A stretch of 64,000 nt of DNA from Nitrospirillum viridazoti (GCF_007827975.1 NZ_VITT01000003.1), one strand, 5' to 3'; shown: positions 9,032-18,624, counted from the stretch's first letter. The notes: generated by a model from the letters alone, not told the origin. Numbers and translations: made by a program.

Positions 9032-11332
9032 ATGCGCTCACCATTGAAGGATTTCATGTCCAGGCGTTTCCTGCCGGCGGTCGGCATGGCCCTGGCGCTC
9101 ACGTCGGCGGCCCGGGCCGATACCGTGGTGCAGAAGCTGGACGATACCGGCGCGCTGGCCTTGCGCACCGAGCGCGGCGTCCTCACCCTTGAGCCCTGGC
9201 AGGACGGCATCATCCACGTCCGGTTCGGGACGCCCGGCTATCGCGGCAACTACAATCCGGCCGTCATCGCCCAACCCGGTACTGTCGCCTTCCAGGTGAA
9301 TGAGACGGCCGACGCCTATGTGCTGACCACCGCGCGGCTGCATGTCCGCGTCGCCAAGCGGACGGCGGCCGTGACCTTCCTGGACGCCAAGGACCATGTG
9401 ATTCTGGAGGAAGGGGACCGTGACGCCGGGGTGGGGGCCACCCAATGGTTCAAGACCGCGACGCCGGTTTATGGACTAGGGCAGCACCAGAACGGGTTGC
9501 TGGACTATAGCGGCCACACTATCCACCTGCAGCAGGCCAACACCGACGTGGGCATCCCCATGCTGGTGTCGCCCACGGGCTTCGGCTTGCTGTGGAACAA
9601 CGCCTCCGTCACCGATGTCGATGTCGCCACCGGCAAGGCGCCGCTGGGCATCCGGTCCGAGGCGGGGCCGGGCATCGACTATCATTTCATCCTGGGCCCC
9701 AAGCTGGACGATGTGGTCGCGGGTTATCGCGCGCTTACCGGGGATGTGCCCCTGATGGCCCGCTGGACCTGGGGCATGTGGCAGTCCAAGGAGCACTACA
9801 GCACCCAGGATGAACTGGTCGCCATTCCGCGCCGGTATCGCGACATGGGTGTGCCCATCGATGCCGTGGTGCAGGATTGGCAGTATTGGGCGGCCGGCCA
9901 GTGGGGCAGCCATCGGTTCGAGGCGTCGCGCTATCCCGACCCCAAGTCCATGGTCGGGGCGATCCATGACATGCACGTCCACACCATCATCTCGGTGTGG
10001 CCGCGCTTCGATTTGGGCACCGCCAACCTCGCGGAACTGGATCAGGCGGGCGCGGCCTTCCCGGATTCCTTCAACAATGTCTACCCGGCCGGCGTCGGCC
10101 GCTGGTACGACGCCTGGAACCCCAAGGGCCGGGAGATCTACTGGTCGCAGGTCATGCGGAACCTGGGCGTCCTGGGCTTCGACGGCTGGTGGCTGGACGG
10201 GGATGAAGCCGAACTGGGCGGCCAGACCGGCGAGATGCGGGAGCAGCTGACCGCCGCCGGCCCCGGCATTGTCGTCAACAACAGCTTCCCCCTGCTGCAC
10301 ACCGGCGGCGTGCATGACGGCATGCGGCGGGACCAGCCGGACAAGCGGGTGTTCATCCTGTCCCGCTCCGCCTACGCCGGTCAGCAGCGCAACGGCGTCA
10401 TCACCTGGTCGGGGGACACCCACGCCAGTTGGGAGACGCTGGCCAAGCAGATCCCGGCCGCGCTCAATTTCTCGCTGAGTGGCGAGCCCTATTGGTCGGC
10501 GGACATCGGCGGGTTCTTCAGCCCCGACCCGGCGAAGGACAAGGCCTATGCCGAGCTGTTCGTGCGCTGGCACCAGTTCGGCGTCTTCAACCCCATGTTC
10601 CGCATCCATGGCGCGGGGCAGGGCAAGGAGATCTGGAACTTCGACCCGGCGATCCAGAAAATCCTGATCGACGACGTCGCGCTGCGCTACCGCCTGCTGC
10701 CCTATATTTATTCCCTGTCCTGGGACGTGCTGAGCCATCGCGGGACGATGATGCGGGCGCTGGCCTTCGACTTCCCCGACGATGCCGACGCCCTGCGCGT
10801 CACCGACCAGTACATGTTCGGCAAGGCGTTCCTCGTCTCGCCCGTGCTGCAGGCGGGGGCCGCGACGCGCAGCGTCTACCTGCCCGGTAACGGCAAGTGG
10901 TTCGACTTCTGGACGGGCGCGGCCCAGCCCGGCGGGCGGCGGGTGGAGGCGAAGGCCGACCTGGCGACGCTGCCCCTGTTCGTCCGTGCCGGCAGCATCG
11001 TCCCGCTGGGTCCCGTCAAGGCGTATGCCGACGCCCCCAGCGACGAACCGCTGGAACTGCGCGTCTACCCCGGCCGCGACGCCGCGTACGAACTGTATGA
11101 CGATGAGGGCGACGGCTATGGCTACCAGACCGGCAAGCGCGCGGTCATTCCCCTGGCCTGGTCGGACAAGCAGCGCCGGCTGACCATCCAGGCGCGGGAT
11201 GGGGCCTTCCCGGGCATGTCCCCGTCCATCAGCTTCCGCGTCGTCTGCGGTGCCACGCCGGGGGCGGCGGACGCCAAGACCGTTGTCTACACCGGGGCCG
11301 CCGTCACCGTTCCGCTGCCGCGCTGCGAGTGA
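9032..11332 (+). CDS. Secreted GH31 alpha-xylosidase-like glycosidase
   Basis: A 766-residue GH31 enzyme. The catalytic nucleophile is D389 in WWLDGDEAE and the acid/base D462 in WSGDTHASWETL. The block VVQDWQYWAAGQWGSHRF resembles xyloglucan-locus alpha-xylosidases more than alpha-glucosidases, but the substrate call is inference. A signal peptide ends near TSAARADT. Three starts are possible: ATG 9026, ATG 9032 and ATG 9056, the last with a good AAGGA site; a GTG at 8987 overlaps the previous stop. It would remove xylose from the non-reducing end after fucose and galactose are gone. A strong terminator follows. Confidence 0.87.
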   Translation: MRSPLKDFMSRRFLPAVGMALALTSAARADTVVQKLDDTGALALRTERGVLTLEPWQDGIIHVRFGTPGYRGNYNPAVIAQPGTVAFQVNETADAYVLTTARLHVRVAKRTAAVTFLDAKDHVILEEGDRDAGVGATQWFKTATPVYGLGQHQNGLLDYSGHTIHLQQANTDVGIPMLVSPTGFGLLWNNASVTDVDVATGKAPLGIRSEAGPGIDYHFILGPKLDDVVAGYRALTGDVPLMARWTWGMWQSKEHYSTQDELVAIPRRYRDMGVPIDAVVQDWQYWAAGQWGSHRFEASRYPDPKSMVGAIHDMHVHTIISVWPRFDLGTANLAELDQAGAAFPDSFNNVYPAGVGRWYDAWNPKGREIYWSQVMRNLGVLGFDGWWLDGDEAELGGQTGEMREQLTAAGPGIVVNNSFPLLHTGGVHDGMRRDQPDKRVFILSRSAYAGQQRNGVITWSGDTHASWETLAKQIPAALNFSLSGEPYWSADIGGFFSPDPAKDKAYAELFVRWHQFGVFNPMFRIHGAGQGKEIWNFDPAIQKILIDDVALRYRLLPYIYSLSWDVLSHRGTMMRALAFDFPDDADALRVTDQYMFGKAFLVSPVLQAGAATRSVYLPGNGKWFDFWTGAAQPGGRRVEAKADLATLPLFVRAGSIVPLGPVKAYADAPSDEPLELRVYPGRDAAYELYDDEGDGYGYQTGKRAVIPLAWSDKQRRLTIQARDGAFPGMSPSISFRVVCGATPGAADAKTVVYTGAAVTVPLPRCE

Positions 11333-11345
11333 CGACACAGTGTCG

Positions 11346-11373
11346 AAGGGCCGCCCCGGCGGGGACGGCCCTT
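11346..11373. terminator. Bidirectional intrinsic terminator between GH31 and gstA
   Basis: AAGGGCCG (11346-11353) pairs with CGGCCCTT (11366-11373), extended inward by CCCC/GGGG around a GGC loop with one bulged A. The ends are A/T-rich on both sides, fitting the convergent genes. Confidence 0.75.
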
Positions 11374-11390
11374 CTTCACGGATTGGTCGC

Positions 11391-12005
11391 TCAGGCGGCC
11401 AGCAAGCCCTCGGCCTTCAGCGCCGCCTGCACCTTGGGGCGCTGGCCCACGCGGGTGAGGAAGGCGGCGACCTTGGGATGGGCCGCGAGGTCGATGCCGA
11501 TCTGGGCCGCCCAGGTCAGCACCACATAGGCATAGGCGTCGGCCACGGTGAAGGTCTCGCCGGTCAGATAGCTGCGGCCATCGGCCAGCGTCCGCTCCAG
11601 GTGGGTGAAGCGGCGGTCCAGGTTCTGCTTGGCCACCGCCTTGTAGTCGTCCGGCGTGGCCGGGTTGAACAGCGGGCTGAAGCCCTTGTGCAGTTCGGTG
11701 GCGATGAAGTTCAGCCACTCCTGCACCTTGTACCGCGTCAGGCTGCCGGCGGCGGGGATCAGGCCGCTGGCGGGGGCCCGGTCGGCCAGGTACTGCACGA
11801 TCACCGCGCCCTCTGTCAGCAGGCTGCCGTCGTCCAGGACCAGCGCCGGAACGGAGCCCTTGGGATTGATTTCCAGGAAGTTGGCGCCCGTCTCCGTCAC
11901 CTTGGTCTTCAGGTCCACCGCCTCGATGCCGATGTCCAGGCCGGCCTCCAGGGCCACGATGTGCGGGGAGAGCGAGCAGGCGCCGGCCTTGTAGTAGAGC
12001 TTCAT
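11391..12005 (-). CDS. gstA: Beta-class glutathione S-transferase
   Basis: A 204-residue GST that conjugates glutathione to electrophiles in the cytosol. The N-terminus MKLYYKAGACSLSPHI is diagnostic of bacterial beta-class GstA, with the catalytic Cys10. The glutathione-binding NPKGSVPAL and DDGSLLTEG blocks follow, then the all-helical C-terminal domain with TGETFTVADAYAYVVL. ATG 12005 is chosen because AGAGGA lies eight bases upstream and it matches the E. coli GstA start. It is transcribed alone, convergent to the glycosidase cluster. Confidence 0.93.
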   Translation of the reverse strand: MKLYYKAGACSLSPHIVALEAGLDIGIEAVDLKTKVTETGANFLEINPKGSVPALVLDDGSLLTEGAVIVQYLADRAPASGLIPAAGSLTRYKVQEWLNFIATELHKGFSPLFNPATPDDYKAVAKQNLDRRFTHLERTLADGRSYLTGETFTVADAYAYVVLTWAAQIGIDLAAHPKVAAFLTRVGQRPKVQAALKAEGLLAA

Positions 12006-12131
12006 GGAATTCCTCTGCCATTTCTGGGCCCTGGGTCCAGGGCCGCCCTTGGGAAGTGTGACATGGGGGTCCATTCCTAAGGGCGGCGTTGCCGGATGCC
12101 AAGCGGCGAAATGGCCGCGCTCAACGCCCCC

Positions 12132-13004
12132 TTACTGCCCGGAAACACCCGCCACCAGCGCGGCGATGACCTGGTCCAGGGAGGTTACGCCCTTCAGGGC
12201 GTGGGATCCTGCGTCGCGGAACTCGATCCAGCCCTCGTTGAAGCCGTCCAGCATGCGCATGCGGGGACCGGGGTGCCGCATGCCTTGGGCGCGGAACTGC
12301 GCCTCCCAGGTCGGCCGCGGCACGGCCACGGCGGTCACCGGACGGCCCAGCGCCTGAGCAAAGGCCTGGGCCAGGTCGTTGGGGGAAACCCGGGCGGGTC
12401 CTTCCAGGTCCACCACGCGCAGGCCGGCCCACGTCTCCTGCAGCAGGCGGGCGGCGGTGCGGCCCACATCCTGTGTGGCGACCATGGGAAAGGGGTGGTC
12501 CAGCGGCTGCAGGTGGCTGTGCAGCACGCCGGTTTCGCGGGCGGCGGCCACGTCCCAGGCGGCGTTTTCCATGAACCAGCCGGGGCGCAGGAAGGTGATG
12601 GGCAAGCCCAGGGCCGCCAGCCGCCCTTCGCTCAAGGTGTGCTGGCTCAACAGGTTGTCGTGCGGGGCGTCGGCGCCGATGGTGGACAGGCTGACCACCC
12701 GCTGCGGCCGGGCGGCCGCCAGCGCCGTGGCCACCGCCTCGATGATGGTCCGCGTGGCGGGGTAGCCTGGCTCGGGATCGAAGTTGGGCGGCAGCAGGAC
12801 GAAGACGGCGGTGGCGCCCTGGAAGGCCTGGGTCAGGGCGGCGGTATCCTCCATGGCCGCCTGGGCCACCTCGCAGCCCTTGGCCGCCCAGATGGTGCCC
12901 TTGGCCGGGTCGCGCATGACGGCGCGGACCGGCTGGCCCGCCGCCAGCAGCGCCTCGGCCACCGCGCCGCCGACCTTACCCGTGATGCCGGTGATGACGT
13001 ACAT
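12132..13004 (-). CDS. NmrA-like NAD(P)-binding protein
   Basis: A 290-residue atypical short-chain dehydrogenase of the NmrA/quinone-oxidoreductase (YtfG) type. It opens with MYVITGITGKVGGAV, a Rossmann glycine motif (GxTGxxG), followed by PVRAVMRDP, a variant pyridine-nucleotide contact. LRPGWFMEN lies at the position of the substrate pocket. The YxxxK catalytic pair of true SDRs is not evident, as usual for this subfamily, so it may be a redox sensor or a quinone/NADPH reductase. The start at 13004 is supported by a GAGGAGAAGGA ribosome site. It is divergent from a LysR gene 143 bases away, which probably regulates it. Confidence 0.82.
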   Translation of the reverse strand: MYVITGITGKVGGAVAEALLAAGQPVRAVMRDPAKGTIWAAKGCEVAQAAMEDTAALTQAFQGATAVFVLLPPNFDPEPGYPATRTIIEAVATALAAARPQRVVSLSTIGADAPHDNLLSQHTLSEGRLAALGLPITFLRPGWFMENAAWDVAAARETGVLHSHLQPLDHPFPMVATQDVGRTAARLLQETWAGLRVVDLEGPARVSPNDLAQAFAQALGRPVTAVAVPRPTWEAQFRAQGMRHPGPRMRMLDGFNEGWIEFRDAGSHALKGVTSLDQVIAALVAGVSGQ

Positions 13005-13147
13005 GATCCTTCTCCTCAATCGAATGCCAGCCGCAGGGCCGTGGGGCGTGTTTTAAGGCGGGGAGAGTCTTGAATCAGGCGCATCCTTGTCAGCTGAAGG
13101 ATGATCTATAGTCACCGTGGCGTGGGCTGTGGGAAGGAGGGAAGGCG

Positions 13148-14050
13148 ATGGGCTTCGACGCGCGTCTGTTGACTGGAATCGGCGTGCTGGCCGCCGTGGT
13201 GGAGGCGGGAAACTTCGTGCGCGCGGGTGAGGTGCTGGGTCTGACGCCCTCCGGCGTCAGCCGCGCCGTCGCCCGGCTGGAGGCGCGGGTGGGTGTGCGC
13301 CTGTTCGATCGCAGCCCCCGCGCCGTGACCCTGACGGAAGAAGGGCGGCGCTTCCACGCCCAGGTGACGCCGCTGCTGGCGGGATTGGAGGAGGCGGCGC
13401 TGGACGCGGCCGGGGCGGCGGCCACGGTGGACGGGCGCTTGCGCGTCTCCGTCGATCCCTGGTTCGCCCGCATGGTGCTGGCGCCTCGCCTGCCGGACTT
13501 CACGGCGCGCTATCCGGGCCTGGTCCTGGACATGACGGTCAGCAATCACCGGGAGGAGATGATGGCCGGCGTGGACGTGGCGGTGCGTTTCGGCCCGCCG
13601 GACGTGGCCTCCCTGATCGCGCGCAAGCTGCTGGAGACGCGGGTGCTGACCTGCGCCGCGCCGGACTATCTGGCACGCCGGGGGACGCCGGTGGCGCCCC
13701 AGGACCTGGAGGGGCATGAGGGCGTGCTGTTCCGCAACCCGCAGACGGGTCTGCCCTTCGGGTGGGAATTCCATCGCGGGACGGAGCGGGTGACGGTGGC
13801 GGTGGCCGGCCGGGTGGTGATGGACGACCCGTCCGTGGCCGTCGCGGCCTGCGTCGCGGGGCAGGGGGTGTTCCAAAGCTTCGAGCTGGGCCTAGGCCCC
13901 TGGATGGCGTCCGGCCAACTGGTGCAGGTCCTGCCCGACTGGGCGGAGGAGCGCTACCCCCTCTACGCCTATCATCCCAGCCGCCACCTGCCGCCGGCCA
14001 AGGTGCGGGCCTTCCTGGATTTTGTGCAGGAGGTGGCGGCGGGGGCCTGA
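13148..14050 (+). CDS. LysR-family transcriptional regulator
   Basis: A 300-residue LysR regulator. The winged helix spans residues 1-65 (GNFVRAGEVLGLTPSGVSRA, then RLFDRSPRAVTLTEEG), and the substrate-binding domain follows from about 90. The start has a strong AAGGAGG site seven to ten bases upstream. It is transcribed away from the NmrA-like gene, the classical arrangement in which a LysR protein controls its divergent neighbour from the shared intergenic region (13005-13147). The inducer is unknown. Confidence 0.92.
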   Translation: MGFDARLLTGIGVLAAVVEAGNFVRAGEVLGLTPSGVSRAVARLEARVGVRLFDRSPRAVTLTEEGRRFHAQVTPLLAGLEEAALDAAGAAATVDGRLRVSVDPWFARMVLAPRLPDFTARYPGLVLDMTVSNHREEMMAGVDVAVRFGPPDVASLIARKLLETRVLTCAAPDYLARRGTPVAPQDLEGHEGVLFRNPQTGLPFGWEFHRGTERVTVAVAGRVVMDDPSVAVAACVAGQGVFQSFELGLGPWMASGQLVQVLPDWAEERYPLYAYHPSRHLPPAKVRAFLDFVQEVAAGA

Positions 14051-14085
14051 CACCCCGCCGCCCCGCATATCCTTCCCGCGTATCC

Positions 14086-14478
14086 TTACGGTGTCGCCAC
14101 GTGCCAGGCGCCGTTCGCCAGGCCGTCGCCGGTGATGTCACCCGGCTTCCCGTCCTTCACGAAGGTGTAGAGCGGCTTGCCCTTGTAGGCCCACTGCTTG
14201 GATCCGTCGTCGCGGGTGATGACGGTCCAGTCGCCCTTGGCCCCGGCGTCGGCGGCGGCCGGCAGGGCCGGCCAGTTCTTGGCGCAGCCGGCGATGCAGT
14301 TGGATTGGCCGCTCATGTCATGGTCGAAGGTGTAGAGGGTCATGCCCTTGGCATCCACCAAGGTCTTGCCCTTGGCGGTTTCCGCTACGGTGGCGCCCCC
14401 TGGACCTTGCGCGAAGGCGGGCGCCGCAAGGGCGATGCCGGCGGTCAGCAGGGTGGCGGCGATGATCTGTTTCAGCAT
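14086..14478 (-). CDS. Small secreted protein with lipoprotein-15 type repeats
   Basis: A 130-residue exported protein of the secreted-repeat family (PF03640/COG4315), function unknown. The signal peptide MLKQIIAATLLTAGIALAAPAFA ends at an AFA cleavage site, and no lipobox is present. Two family repeats are visible: GMTLYTFDHDMSGQSNC..CAKNWPAL and KPLYTFVKDGKPGDITGDG. The paired cysteines in CIAGCAKNWP are typical. Start 14478 is preferred over 14505 because GGGAGGAA lies just upstream and the signal peptide begins there. It is transcribed alone, tail to tail with the LysR gene. Confidence 0.85.
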   Translation of the reverse strand: MLKQIIAATLLTAGIALAAPAFAQGPGGATVAETAKGKTLVDAKGMTLYTFDHDMSGQSNCIAGCAKNWPALPAAADAGAKGDWTVITRDDGSKQWAYKGKPLYTFVKDGKPGDITGDGLANGAWHVATP

Positions 14479-14710
14479 CCTGGATTCCTCCCGTGGTCGA
14501 GCCATTGGTCCTTATGGGACCGCTCGGTTGACGCGCCCGTCCGGTGACTTATTCCGTCGGTCGCCGAATTTTTACGCGTGCCGAATAGATGTGCATGCAT
14601 GACGGTCTGCCATGCCCGGGCGGCACTTGTCAGAGGCCCGGCTTTGCCCAGATTCTCAAACGGCAGGTGGCGATTCTCTAGCGTCTTCCTTGGCTACCTG
14701 CGGCCCCCGG

Positions 14711-16147
14711 ATGAAAGGCACTGTGACGACGATGCTCGTCGCCCTCATCATATCGTGCGCCCTGTTCATGGAGAACCTGGACGCCACCGTTCTCGCCACG
14801 GCCCTGCCGGCCATGGGTGAGAGCCTGGGCGTCAGCCCCATCCATCTCAGCCTGGCCATCACCGCCTACATCCTCAGCCTGGCGGTCTTCATCCCCATCA
14901 GCGGCTGGGTGGCCGACCGCTTCGGCTCCAGCCGCGTCTTCCGCGCCGCCATTGTGCTGTTCACCCTGGGCTCCGTCGCCTGCGGGCTCAGCCAGTCACT
15001 GCCGCAATTGGCCCTGGCCCGCCTGCTGCAGGGCGTGGGCGGCGCCATGATGGTGCCGGTGGGCCGCCTGGTGCTGCTGCGCACGGTGCCCAAGGACCAG
15101 CTGGTCCGGGCCATGAACTACCTGACGACGCCGGCCATGGTGGGCCCGCTGATCGGCCCGCCCATCGGCGGCCTGCTGACCACCTACCTGTCCTGGCGCT
15201 GGATCTTCTTCATCAATATCCCCATTGGCCTGCTGGGTCTCTACCTCTCCTGGCGCTATATCGCCGATCATCGGGAGGAGGCGGTGGCCAAGCTGGACGG
15301 TTGGGGCTTCGTGAATTCCGGCGTGGCCCTGGCGGCCCTGATGGCCGGGTTCGAGTCCATCGGCCGCGACGGCGTGGACTGGCGCGTGGCGCCGTCGCTG
15401 CTGGCCTTCGGCGTGTTGGTGGGCATCGTCGCCGTGCGTCATTCGCGCCGCCATCCCCACCCGTTGGTGGACCTGGACCTGCTGAAGACCGCCACCTTCC
15501 GCATCAGCGTCGTGGGCGGTTCCCTGTTCCGCATCTGCATGGGCGCCATCCCCTTTCTGCTGCCGCTGATGCTGCAGGTGGGCTTCGGCATGACGGCCTT
15601 CGTTTCCGGCCTGCTGACCTTCGCCACCGCCGCCGGCGCCCTGGTGATGAAGATGACCGCCGGCCCCATCCTGCGCCGCTATGGTTTCCGCCAAGCCCTG
15701 GTGATCAATAGTGTGCTGTCCGCCCTGTTGACCGGCGCCATCGGCCTGTTCCGGCCGGAGACGCCGGTACCGCTGATCCTGCTGGTGTTGCTGGTCGGCG
15801 GCTTCTTCCGGTCCCTGCAGTTCACCGGCCTGAACACCCTGGCTTTCGCCGACGTGCCGGCGGCCCGCATGAGTGCGGCCACCAGCCTGTCGTCCATGGT
15901 GCAGCAGGTGTCGCTGGGGATGGGGGTCGCCACCGGCGCCCTGCTGCTGCACACCACCCTGGCCTTGCACGGCGGCGCCCAGTTGGTGCCGCACGACTTC
16001 ATGGTGGCCTTCCTGACCGTGATGGTGATCGGCCTGGCCTCGTTCTTCTTCTTCATCCGCCTGGATCCGGATGCCGGCGCCGAGGTGAGCGGCCACCACA
16101 GCCACCCGCTACGGCCGGCGACGGAGCACGCGGCCGGGGATGACTGA
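14711..16147 (+). CDS. DHA2-type MFS drug exporter
   Basis: A 478-residue inner-membrane transporter of the major facilitator superfamily, EmrB/QacA type. Visible family marks: DATVLATALPAMG in the first helix region (motif D1), GWVADRFGSSRVFRAA (motif A), ARLLQGVGGAMMVPVGRL (motif B) and the WRWIFFINIPIG block typical of DHA2 exporters. Hydrophobic segments repeat along the whole length. ATG 14711 is taken because it puts the first helix near the N-terminus; ATG 14732 is an alternative. No membrane-fusion partner lies next to it, so it probably works alone. Substrates cannot be predicted. Confidence 0.88.
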   Translation: MKGTVTTMLVALIISCALFMENLDATVLATALPAMGESLGVSPIHLSLAITAYILSLAVFIPISGWVADRFGSSRVFRAAIVLFTLGSVACGLSQSLPQLALARLLQGVGGAMMVPVGRLVLLRTVPKDQLVRAMNYLTTPAMVGPLIGPPIGGLLTTYLSWRWIFFINIPIGLLGLYLSWRYIADHREEAVAKLDGWGFVNSGVALAALMAGFESIGRDGVDWRVAPSLLAFGVLVGIVAVRHSRRHPHPLVDLDLLKTATFRISVVGGSLFRICMGAIPFLLPLMLQVGFGMTAFVSGLLTFATAAGALVMKMTAGPILRRYGFRQALVINSVLSALLTGAIGLFRPETPVPLILLVLLVGGFFRSLQFTGLNTLAFADVPAARMSAATSLSSMVQQVSLGMGVATGALLLHTTLALHGGAQLVPHDFMVAFLTVMVIGLASFFFFIRLDPDAGAEVSGHHSHPLRPATEHAAGDD

Positions 16148-16179
16148 GCCGTCGGGGGCCTCATGCGCCCCTGTTCCGC

Positions 16180-17082
16180 TCACCCCCGGTACTGGTGCTC
16201 CGGCAGGCCCGGCACGTCGACGCGGAAGCTGAAGATGCCGCCCGACTGCGGGTGGCGGGCCAGTTCGGCCTCATCCAGCTTCTGACGGGCGGTGGTGACG
16301 TAGGCGGTCTTCAGGTCGGGGCCGCCGAAGGCGATCATGGTGCAGAGGCGGGCGGGGATGGCCACCTCTTCCAGGATGTCCCCCCGGGGCGACAGGCGCA
16401 CCACCCGGCCGCCGTCGTACAGCGCCGTCCAGTAGCAGCCTTCGGCATCCACCGAGGCGCCGTCGGGGCGGCCCAGGCCGTGCGGGAACTGGTGAAAGAC
16501 GCGCTGGTTGGCGATGCGGCCGGATGCCAGGTCGAAATCGTAGGCGTAAATGACGTGGTTGGGCGTGTCCGACAGGTAGAAGGTGCGATCGTCGGGCGAG
16601 AAGGCGATGCCGTTGCTGGTGAGGAAGCCGGTGGCGACGTCCGTCACCTGGCCATCCACGTCCAGGCGGTAAAGGGTGCCGTTGCGGTGCTGCTTGGTGC
16701 CGTCCAGGGTGCCGGACCAGAACCGGCCCAGCCGGTCGCAGCGGCCGTCGTTGAAGCGGTTATCGGCGCGCGCCTCCTCCACCTGGGCGCCCAGGGGCAC
16801 GGGGTCGGCGGTGAAATCCGCCAGCAGGGCGAAGCCGTCCTTCATGCCCAGGGCGAAGCCGCGATCGCCATGGCGGGCCAGGCAGGCGGCCGGCTGGGTG
16901 AAGCCGCGCTGCACGTCCTGGCCGGTGGCGGGGTCGAAGCGGTGCAGTGTCTTGGCGGGGATGTCCACCCAGTACAGTACGCCCCCTCCGGCGTCCCCTG
17001 GACCGTCCCCCCCGCTCGGGTCCCAACGCGGGCATTCGCCCAACTGGGCCTGGGCGTCCAGAACGCAGCTGACTTCACGCAT
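16180..17082 (-). CDS. SMP-30/gluconolactonase/LRE family protein
   Basis: A 300-residue six-bladed beta-propeller lactonase. The metal ligands of the family are in place: Glu in QLGECPRWD, Asn in NRFNDGRCD, Asn in TSNGIAFSPD and Asp in GRPDGASVD. Such enzymes hydrolyse sugar lactones (for example glucono-, arabino- or xylonolactone) in oxidative sugar pathways. The start at 17082 is supported by GAGGA about 12 bases upstream. It is flanked by unrelated MFS genes on the opposite strand, so the pathway is not evident here; use of a sugar lactone from the nearby hemicellulose genes is only a possibility. Confidence 0.88.
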   Translation of the reverse strand: MREVSCVLDAQAQLGECPRWDPSGGDGPGDAGGGVLYWVDIPAKTLHRFDPATGQDVQRGFTQPAACLARHGDRGFALGMKDGFALLADFTADPVPLGAQVEEARADNRFNDGRCDRLGRFWSGTLDGTKQHRNGTLYRLDVDGQVTDVATGFLTSNGIAFSPDDRTFYLSDTPNHVIYAYDFDLASGRIANQRVFHQFPHGLGRPDGASVDAEGCYWTALYDGGRVVRLSPRGDILEEVAIPARLCTMIAFGGPDLKTAYVTTARQKLDEAELARHPQSGGIFSFRVDVPGLPEHQYRG

Positions 17083-17337
17083 CGTTCGTCCTCGTTAACC
17101 TGAGCTCGTGACCGGCAGGCACCATACCGGCAGCGAGCCGGCCAAGGCCAGCGCGTGAATGCGCGTGGACGGGCCAGCGCGCGAACGGGTGTGGGCGGGT
17201 GGAGGGATTGGACAGAATGACCGGCGGCGTTTTCAGGACTCCCCGCCGCCGGGCAAAAGGATTAAGGGTAGGTTCTGCAAAGAATGACCACCTCATCCCG
17301 GCGCCCGCAACGCCGGGTTCCAGTTCCGGGCCTGACC

Positions 17338-18564
17338 ATGACCGCATCCCCCACGCCGCGCCGTGCCGCGCTGGCCTTCGTTTTCGTGACGGCCCTGCTG
17401 GACGTCCTGGCCCTGGGCATCGTGATCCCGGTCCTGCCTGATCTGGTGAAAGGCTTCGTCGGTGGCGACAATGCCCGGGCGGCACACATGGTGGGCCTGT
17501 TCGGCACCCTGTTCGCCGCCATGCAGTTTCTGTTTTCCCCCCTCATCGGCGCCCTGTCCGACCGGTTCGGCCGGCGGCCCATCCTGCTGGTCTCCTGCTT
17601 TGGCCTGGGGGCGGACTACCTGCTGATGGCCCTGGCGCCGACCTTGAGCTGGCTGGTGGTGGGGCGCGTCCTTTCTGGCATCACCGCCGCCAGCTTCACC
17701 ACCGCTTCGGCCTACATCGCCGACGTGACCCCGGCGGAAAAGCGCGCCGGCGCCTTCGGCATGCTGGGGGCCGCCTTCGGCCTGGGCTTCATCGTCGGCC
17801 CGGCGGCGGGCGGTCTGCTGGGCGGGATCGAGCCGCGCCTGCCGTTCTGGGTGGCGGGGGGCTTGAGCCTGTTGAACGCCTGCTACGGCCTGTTCGTGCT
17901 GCCGGAATCGCTGCCGGCCGACCGGCGCGGCGCCTTCTCCTGGCGGCGGGCCAATCCGCTGGGCGCTTTCGCCCTGCTGCGTGGCGCGCCCGGCCTGCTG
18001 GGCCTGGGGGGCATCGTCTGGCTCTATTATCTGGCGCATGAGGTGCTGAACAACACCTTCGTCATCTACGTCAATGACCGCTACGGCTGGGGGCCGGAGA
18101 CCGTGGGCCTGACCTTGGCGGGCGTGGGCGTGTGCAGCACGGTGGTGCAGGGCGGCCTGGTAGGCCGCGTGGTCAAGCGCCTGGGCGCGCGGCGCACCAT
18201 GATGGTGGGCCTGGTGGCGGGTGCTGCCGGCTTCACCACCTTCGGCGCCTCCCCCGTGGGTGCGGGCCTTCTCTGCGGCATTCCCCTGGTGGCGCTGTGG
18301 GGCATGGTCGGCCCCTCGGCCCAGAGCATGATGTCGGCCCAGGTGTCGGCGACGGAACAGGGGCTGCTGCAAGGCACCCTGGTCAGCATCCGCGGCATCA
18401 CCGGCATGATCGGCCCCATGCTGTTCACCAGCGTGCTGGCCGACAGCGTCGGCCCCTTCGCCATGCTGCCCCAGGGGTCGCCCTTCATGCTGGCGGCCGT
18501 GCTGCTGGTGGCGGCATTGGGTCTGGCCTTCGTCGTCACCCGGCCGCAGCGGGCGATGGCCTAG
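17338..18564 (+). CDS. TetA-like MFS transporter
   Basis: A 408-residue 12-helix transporter close to the Tet/TCR family of MFS drug:H+ antiporters. FVTALLDVLALGIVIPVLPDL opens the first helix as in TetA, motif A is GALSDRFGRRPILL, and motif C-like GLGFIVGPAAGGLLG follows. The family includes tetracycline exporters but also many chromosomal transporters with other substrates, so resistance should not be assumed. ATG 17338 is preferred because the first helix follows directly; ATG 17284 would add an Arg-rich 18-residue leader. Confidence 0.85.
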   Translation: MTASPTPRRAALAFVFVTALLDVLALGIVIPVLPDLVKGFVGGDNARAAHMVGLFGTLFAAMQFLFSPLIGALSDRFGRRPILLVSCFGLGADYLLMALAPTLSWLVVGRVLSGITAASFTTASAYIADVTPAEKRAGAFGMLGAAFGLGFIVGPAAGGLLGGIEPRLPFWVAGGLSLLNACYGLFVLPESLPADRRGAFSWRRANPLGAFALLRGAPGLLGLGGIVWLYYLAHEVLNNTFVIYVNDRYGWGPETVGLTLAGVGVCSTVVQGGLVGRVVKRLGARRTMMVGLVAGAAGFTTFGASPVGAGLLCGIPLVALWGMVGPSAQSMMSAQVSATEQGLLQGTLVSIRGITGMIGPMLFTSVLADSVGPFAMLPQGSPFMLAAVLLVAALGLAFVVTRPQRAMA

Positions 18565-18624
18565 AGTTTTCCTCATTTTCGCTGACGCGATCGCACTCCA
18601 GCGGCCAGGGTGGGCAACCTGAAT

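Noticed and set aside
9476..11338. Long minus-strand open frame (620 codons) across the GH31 gene
   Set aside because: Same reason: low-complexity translation and no ribosome site, opposite to a clear GH31 enzyme.
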